DNA of 64,000 nucleotides from Epiperipatus broadwayi (Eukaryota > Onychophora > Udeonychophora > Euonychophora > Peripatidae), in contig JAQFVV010012420.1 of NCBI GenBank assembly GCA_028023455.1, forward strand, positions 4,466,001 to 4,530,000. Reading direction: 5' to 3'. The position numbers and the translations under genes were made by a program. Numbering within the stretch: the stretch's first letter is position 1; each line of letters opens with the position of its first letter. Of this stretch, positions 59,961 through 64,000 are shown piece by piece. Below the pieces are notes generated by a model. It saw nothing but the letters and a program-made list of their open reading frames with translations, was not told where the DNA came from and made no database searches.

Positions 59961-60880
59961 TTGATTGCTTATTTTTATAAGTACAATTATTTACCTTTAT
60001 ATTATATTGAAGTTTGAAGCAACTTGTAAAATACTCCAAATGAATTTGAAATGACTCATACAATAACTAGATTTATTTTACAAAATGAAACAAGATAGAA
60101 TTGAAGCCAATCAAATAAGAGTAAATAAGGGAGAAATAAGTGCGAGGAAAAAAAATGCTAATATGGCTGCCAGCATAAAAACCTAATTTGACAGCATCAG
60201 TAAACAAGGTATTTTTTTTTCTTTTTTTATCTTTGCAGACTTTATAAAACATAAATATTAAATAAAATCAGCCATTATAATCACCTTTTAGACCTGTCAG
60301 TAATTAAAAAGTATATTGGCAAAATTTCAAACAGTTCAAACAAGAAATCCAATAATAGATAAAAAAAAAAAATTTGCATAATAATTCCAAAACCTCATGT
60401 AACCAAAAAGTGCAGCAATTATATAAAAGCAACAGTCAATAACTTCTGCATTTTGCAAAGAAAAGAAAATAGCAAAAATAAAAATCTTATTAAAAAATAT
60501 TGCCAATACTAAGTGCACTAGGCACAGGACAAATGGCTCTGGTTGAAATAATCAATAAAAATATTACATGGTGAGAGCAGATAGAATATACCCAAAAAAC
60601 AATAAAGGCAAAGATATGTGCCTTCTTTAGTAAACAAAATTTTCTATGAAAATGTCTTTATCATATTTTAATAATAATGTTGTTTTAGATATAATTAAAG
60701 CAACAAAGTTCTTGCAAATAAATCAAAAAAATGAAAATGACTGAAAAAACAGGCACAAATTTAAACATTAATTAATGCCAATAATACAAAATTTAAAAAC
60801 TTACAATTCTATCAGAACAAATAATGAAACTATCAAACCACATGTAGATGTCTGAAAATTTCAGATTTTCAACTCAATAG
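59961..60880. other. Possible LINE 5' UTR, then A+T-rich sequence
   Basis: GGCAGCCATATTAGC on the minus strand near 60155-60170 resembles the 5' region of many LINEs, but no promoter or start could be fixed. A 60-codon minus frame (60336-60518) is not considered coding. ACTAAGTGCACTAGGCACAG near 60507-60526 is a short partial palindrome. Confidence 0.3.
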
Positions 60881-61225
60881 ATAACCCTTAAATGGGTGCT
60901 TGGCTTTGGGTTGGCATTTTTAAATCTAGTATCTGAACCTAGCCTGACACCTCTCTGAGGAGTGCCAAGGCATGAAACCATGGTCAGAGGTTTGGGAAGG
61001 GGATCCTGATAGAGATATTTTAAGTGCTAGCTCTCGCTAAGCATTTATCATAAAGCTTGTAGAGGAATTGGCAATCCTCATTGTTTATAACTTAGAAGCT
61101 TAAGAGATAGGGTCATGTGAACTATGACTCTTATTTTGACTACTAAATATACTTTGTTTGGTAAATACAATTATCACTTGTGCAAGATATATGAAAATAG
61201 TTTTTCACCTACTACATCAATCATT
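60881..61225. other. Higher G+C patch, possible 5' part of the following LINE
   Basis: 60885-61060 is the most G+C-rich patch of the last 5 kb (GGCTTTGGGTTGGCATTTTT; CTCTCTGAGGAGTGCCAAGG; GGTTTGGGAAGGGGATCCTG). No reading frame or terminal repeat was recognised. It lies directly upstream of LINE-like coding in the same orientation. Confidence 0.35.
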
Positions 61226-61229
61226 AAAT

Positions 61230-62560
61230 TGTAGAAGGTTATGATCCATCTAACAATCAGCCAGTACTATCTCATCCTTCTCTATCTGATTTAGAAGAAT
61301 TACACAAACACAATATGATTAAAACAATTAAATCCACAGATATATTCTGCACAAGGTCTTTTAAGGTTAGAATATTTTCTGAAACAACAGTGAGAATAGG
61401 CAGAGAATATAATTAAGCATCTAAATTTTAAAAAAGATATACTACATTATTAAAGAGCAAATCCAATTATACATAGCATCATCATGTATGCTCCACTTGA
61501 TTTTACACAAAAAGTTCTACAGAAAATATTGCAAATGTAGCTCAGATGATAAACTTATCTTTCAAATATACAATTTTAAATTACCATTAACTCTTGGCAA
61601 ATCAGTTTAAATATTGCACAGATTTACTTGCCAGATCACTTCCTCATTGTATTTTTATCTACTCTATTCCTATCATTGTTAGTTTTAAATGTAGGCACCT
61701 ATGCTTCAGATGTCATGCCACTTTTCAATGCAGCGCTAAAATTGTAATAATTATGACAAAATAAACAAGTTAGGATACCTATGCTGTAATGAGCATAGAT
61801 ATACTTTATGAGCTAATATAATCTCTAAATATAGTGTGAGCACTTTAGATAAAAATTATCATATGAGCAATAACACTTTCCGTGAATTGTTAATCTACAG
61901 ATAATATTTATCCTGAATTTAATGAAATACAGAGTAACTATGCATATGGAAGTTATGACACTTTTATAGATACACCAACTGAAGATGGCTATTTTGAAGA
62001 TGAATCTCAAAATTCACTTAATGGTATTCAATCACAGTTAGCCAAGGTCTTGGATAAAAGTGGCCAACTGGATTCAGTCATATCCTAACTAATCCAAGAT
62101 AAACATGTATTAAAAAATTTCAAAAGTAAACCTAAAACCCACTTGTGAAACTCTCTGCCTATGAAAATGGTAAGAAAGCTAAGATGCTTGATTCTGATCC
62201 CAAACATGCCAGCAAGATGTGACACTCCAGCATTTCAAAATTATAATAAACCAGCCATTAAAATTGACACAATAAATATGTGTGGACAAAACTTATGTAA
62301 TAAAATCTCAGACCTAAGTCAATTTCTAGATAAACATCATGGTGATATTTTTGTTACTACAGAAACAAAAATTTTATTGTCAGAGAAACATTGTTTTCAA
62401 TACTCTAATCGATAAATATATATTTGTACACAAAACCAACATCGGATCAGCACAAGCTATAACAATTTTAATAAATACACTACTTTCATTAACAAGATTA
62501 AACATAATATTCATATCAGTTAATGTAATCATTCTTTCTTTATTTTTTAATCACAGCAAT
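61230..62560 (+). pseudogene. LINE remnant: ORF1-like zinc knuckle and AP-endonuclease start
   Basis: At about 61678-61743 a frame reads VSFKCRHLCFRCHATFQC, resembling a gag-type C-x2-C...C knuckle of LINE ORF1 proteins, with spacing damaged. At 62161-62415 an 84-codon frame reads IKIDTINMCGQNLCNKISDL and SQFLDKHHGDIFVTTETKIL. This is the opening of an APE-like endonuclease (usual xKIxTxNVxGLxxxxKxxxLxxxL...DIxxxxETxL), including the catalytic Asn and Glu positions. Another frame continues YIFVHKTNIGSAQAITILI where GGVxIxI is expected. The rest of the endonuclease and the RT were not found. Confidence 0.55.
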
Positions 62561-63269
62561 ATTACATTATAGCAATATATTTATACTAAAAAGCCAAAGA
62601 AATAATGAACACCCTTTTCATTGCCAAGGGGAAAATCTTATATAAGCCTATCATAACCAACATATGTAGTAAATGTAACTGCTCTGTTAAAGAACTACCA
62701 TTTGATTTGAAATTCAAACTCAATCAATTCACTTGCTATTTTTATTTTTTATTTCTAATACTGTGCCATCTATTGGAGAAAAAAGATCTTCTCTTACTGA
62801 GCTCTTTTTTTGTATCTTGTACTAACTTCAAGACTTCAATTCATTTGTCCAACAACTCATTTTCTGATCAAGCTTGAATAACCCTTACACTAGCATATTT
62901 TAAAACAAAGAGTAACTCTATAAATTTATATTCAAGTGTCTGTTTTCTAATGAGTTTCCAATTAATCATTGATGATGTTTGCAAATAACTACTTTTTTCA
63001 ACTTCTTCAGAGGTTCTTCACCTCTTTTTAATTAAAATATGAGATACTATTTTTTAAAAAAAATCTAAATAATTGCTGTTGTATTCAATTAACCAATTAT
63101 GAATTTTATAACCTCATAAACAGTGAATGAAGATATTAATGCAGTATGTTTTATTCATAAACTACAAAATGAAGCAAATCAGTTAATTATTTTTTATAAT
63201 CAGAATACTATGATATTTAGACTTAGAAAAATAATACTTAATCGTTCAAAGTTAACAAGAAGTGTAAAA
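62561..63269. other. A+T-rich sequence, possibly more decayed LINE
   Basis: Frames at 62605-62877 have no recognisable motif. Nothing else supported. Confidence 0.35.
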
Positions 63270-63454
63270 TATGCAATATAATTTACAAGATAATAGACTT
63301 ATATCGGATATTATTTTAAAATCTACTCTGAAGGTAATCAATAATTCTCAGCCTCTTATTAACCATGACAGGCTGAGAATTACTGACCACCTTCAGAGTA
63401 GATTTTACAATAATATCTGATATAAGTGTATTATCATATAAATTATATTGCATA
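63270..63454. repeat. Hairpin with 85-bp arms and 15-base loop
   Basis: The arms 63270-63354 and 63370-63454 match at all but about eight positions. The outer end is TATGCAATATAATTTA, the inner end AATTCTCAGCCT, with AAAATCTACTCTGAAGGT central. No coding frame. No other copy in the window. Confidence 0.9.
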
Positions 63455-64000
63455 ACAAATTCATAAACAAATCATATACTCATGCTCACATTGTTGTACC
63501 TATTTTGGTTAATATTTATGAGCATCTAAATTATATCATCACTCCCACCCTACAAAAGTGTTATAATCAACTAACTCTGTTTGTGTGAATATTAAGTACT
63601 TAATCTTTCCACCAGAAAAAATCAGATGTTCCACACCTCTCACCAAATAAACTGCACCTTATCACAAGGAAATGTTTGCAAGAATTATTCTATAGGAATT
63701 AAATGAACTTATCATTTTTAAAGCTGTCCTTTTTCATTGTGCAATTAAAACCTACCATACTATCTCAAACTATTATTTTCATATAAAATACAATATTGTT
63801 TGCCATAAAAAACAAAAACAAATTATGTTGGATGCTATGTTGACTTCAAAGCTATTTTTGATCTGGAAAACTGGGAATAATTGTCCAGTGCATTAAAAAA
63901 TCTTCTGTCTAATGATACATATCCAATTACCACCATAAAATTGTCTTACAAACAGATCTATAAAGCTTGAATATTACATGCAACTCTCTTTATTTTTTAA
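63455..64000. other. A+T-rich sequence, nothing recognised
   Basis: No supported feature up to the window end. Confidence 0.4.

Overview
This window looks like a stretch of a large, very A+T-rich invertebrate (metazoan) nuclear genome made almost entirely of old transposable-element remains. I found no host protein-coding gene, no rRNA, no canonical tRNA gene, no CRISPR array and no prokaryotic gene organisation. The mix of a Penelope-like element with a GIY-YIG nuclease, Merlin DNA transposons, RTE-like and CR1/L2/Jockey-like LINEs, tRNA-derived SINEs, hairpin MITEs and long trinucleotide arrays fits many invertebrates. The species cannot be named from the sequence. All element identities come from reading translations by eye; no search was run.

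Layout. 0-9 kb: a hAT-like tip, an RTE-like RT on the minus strand, a LINE RT split by a 1.9 kb higher-GC insertion that contains an LTR-like unit, two SINEs and another LINE RT fragment. 10.7-20.2 kb is the richest part: a 751 bp element with about 195 bp inverted arms; a 1.79 kb TIR element carrying a possible GTPase-like fragment; a LINE scrap; a 1.65 kb Merlin transposon with a broken transposase; a 2.1 kb Penelope-like element (RT then GIY-YIG); and a LINE RT tail. 20.2-40 kb is mostly unrecognised A+T-rich DNA with small MITEs, SINEs, hairpins, two large compound (TAG/TAA) microsatellites and one unidentified 124-codon ORF.

40-53 kb: a second Merlin-derived element that keeps only the N-terminal part of the transposase, degenerate SINEs, an RTE-like LINE remnant, two long hairpins and another LTR-like start. 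53.9-60 kb: one CR1/L2/Jockey-like LINE on the minus strand, cut into three pieces by two nested insertions (a 2.4 kb higher-GC block, and a MITE plus a plus-strand LINE C-terminus). 60-64 kb: a plus-strand LINE with a zinc-knuckle-like segment and an AP-endonuclease start, then a long hairpin.

Nothing here acts as an operon or pathway. The relationships are insertion order, shared termini between Merlin-type elements, and dispersed copies of the same MITE and hairpin families. The best candidates for something new are the Merlin-like element with possible captured coding sequence, the MITE family with a conserved core of about 40 bp, and the series of 70-90 bp-arm hairpins. Every coding remnant described has frameshifts, stops or lost catalytic residues, so all are annotated as pseudogenes.
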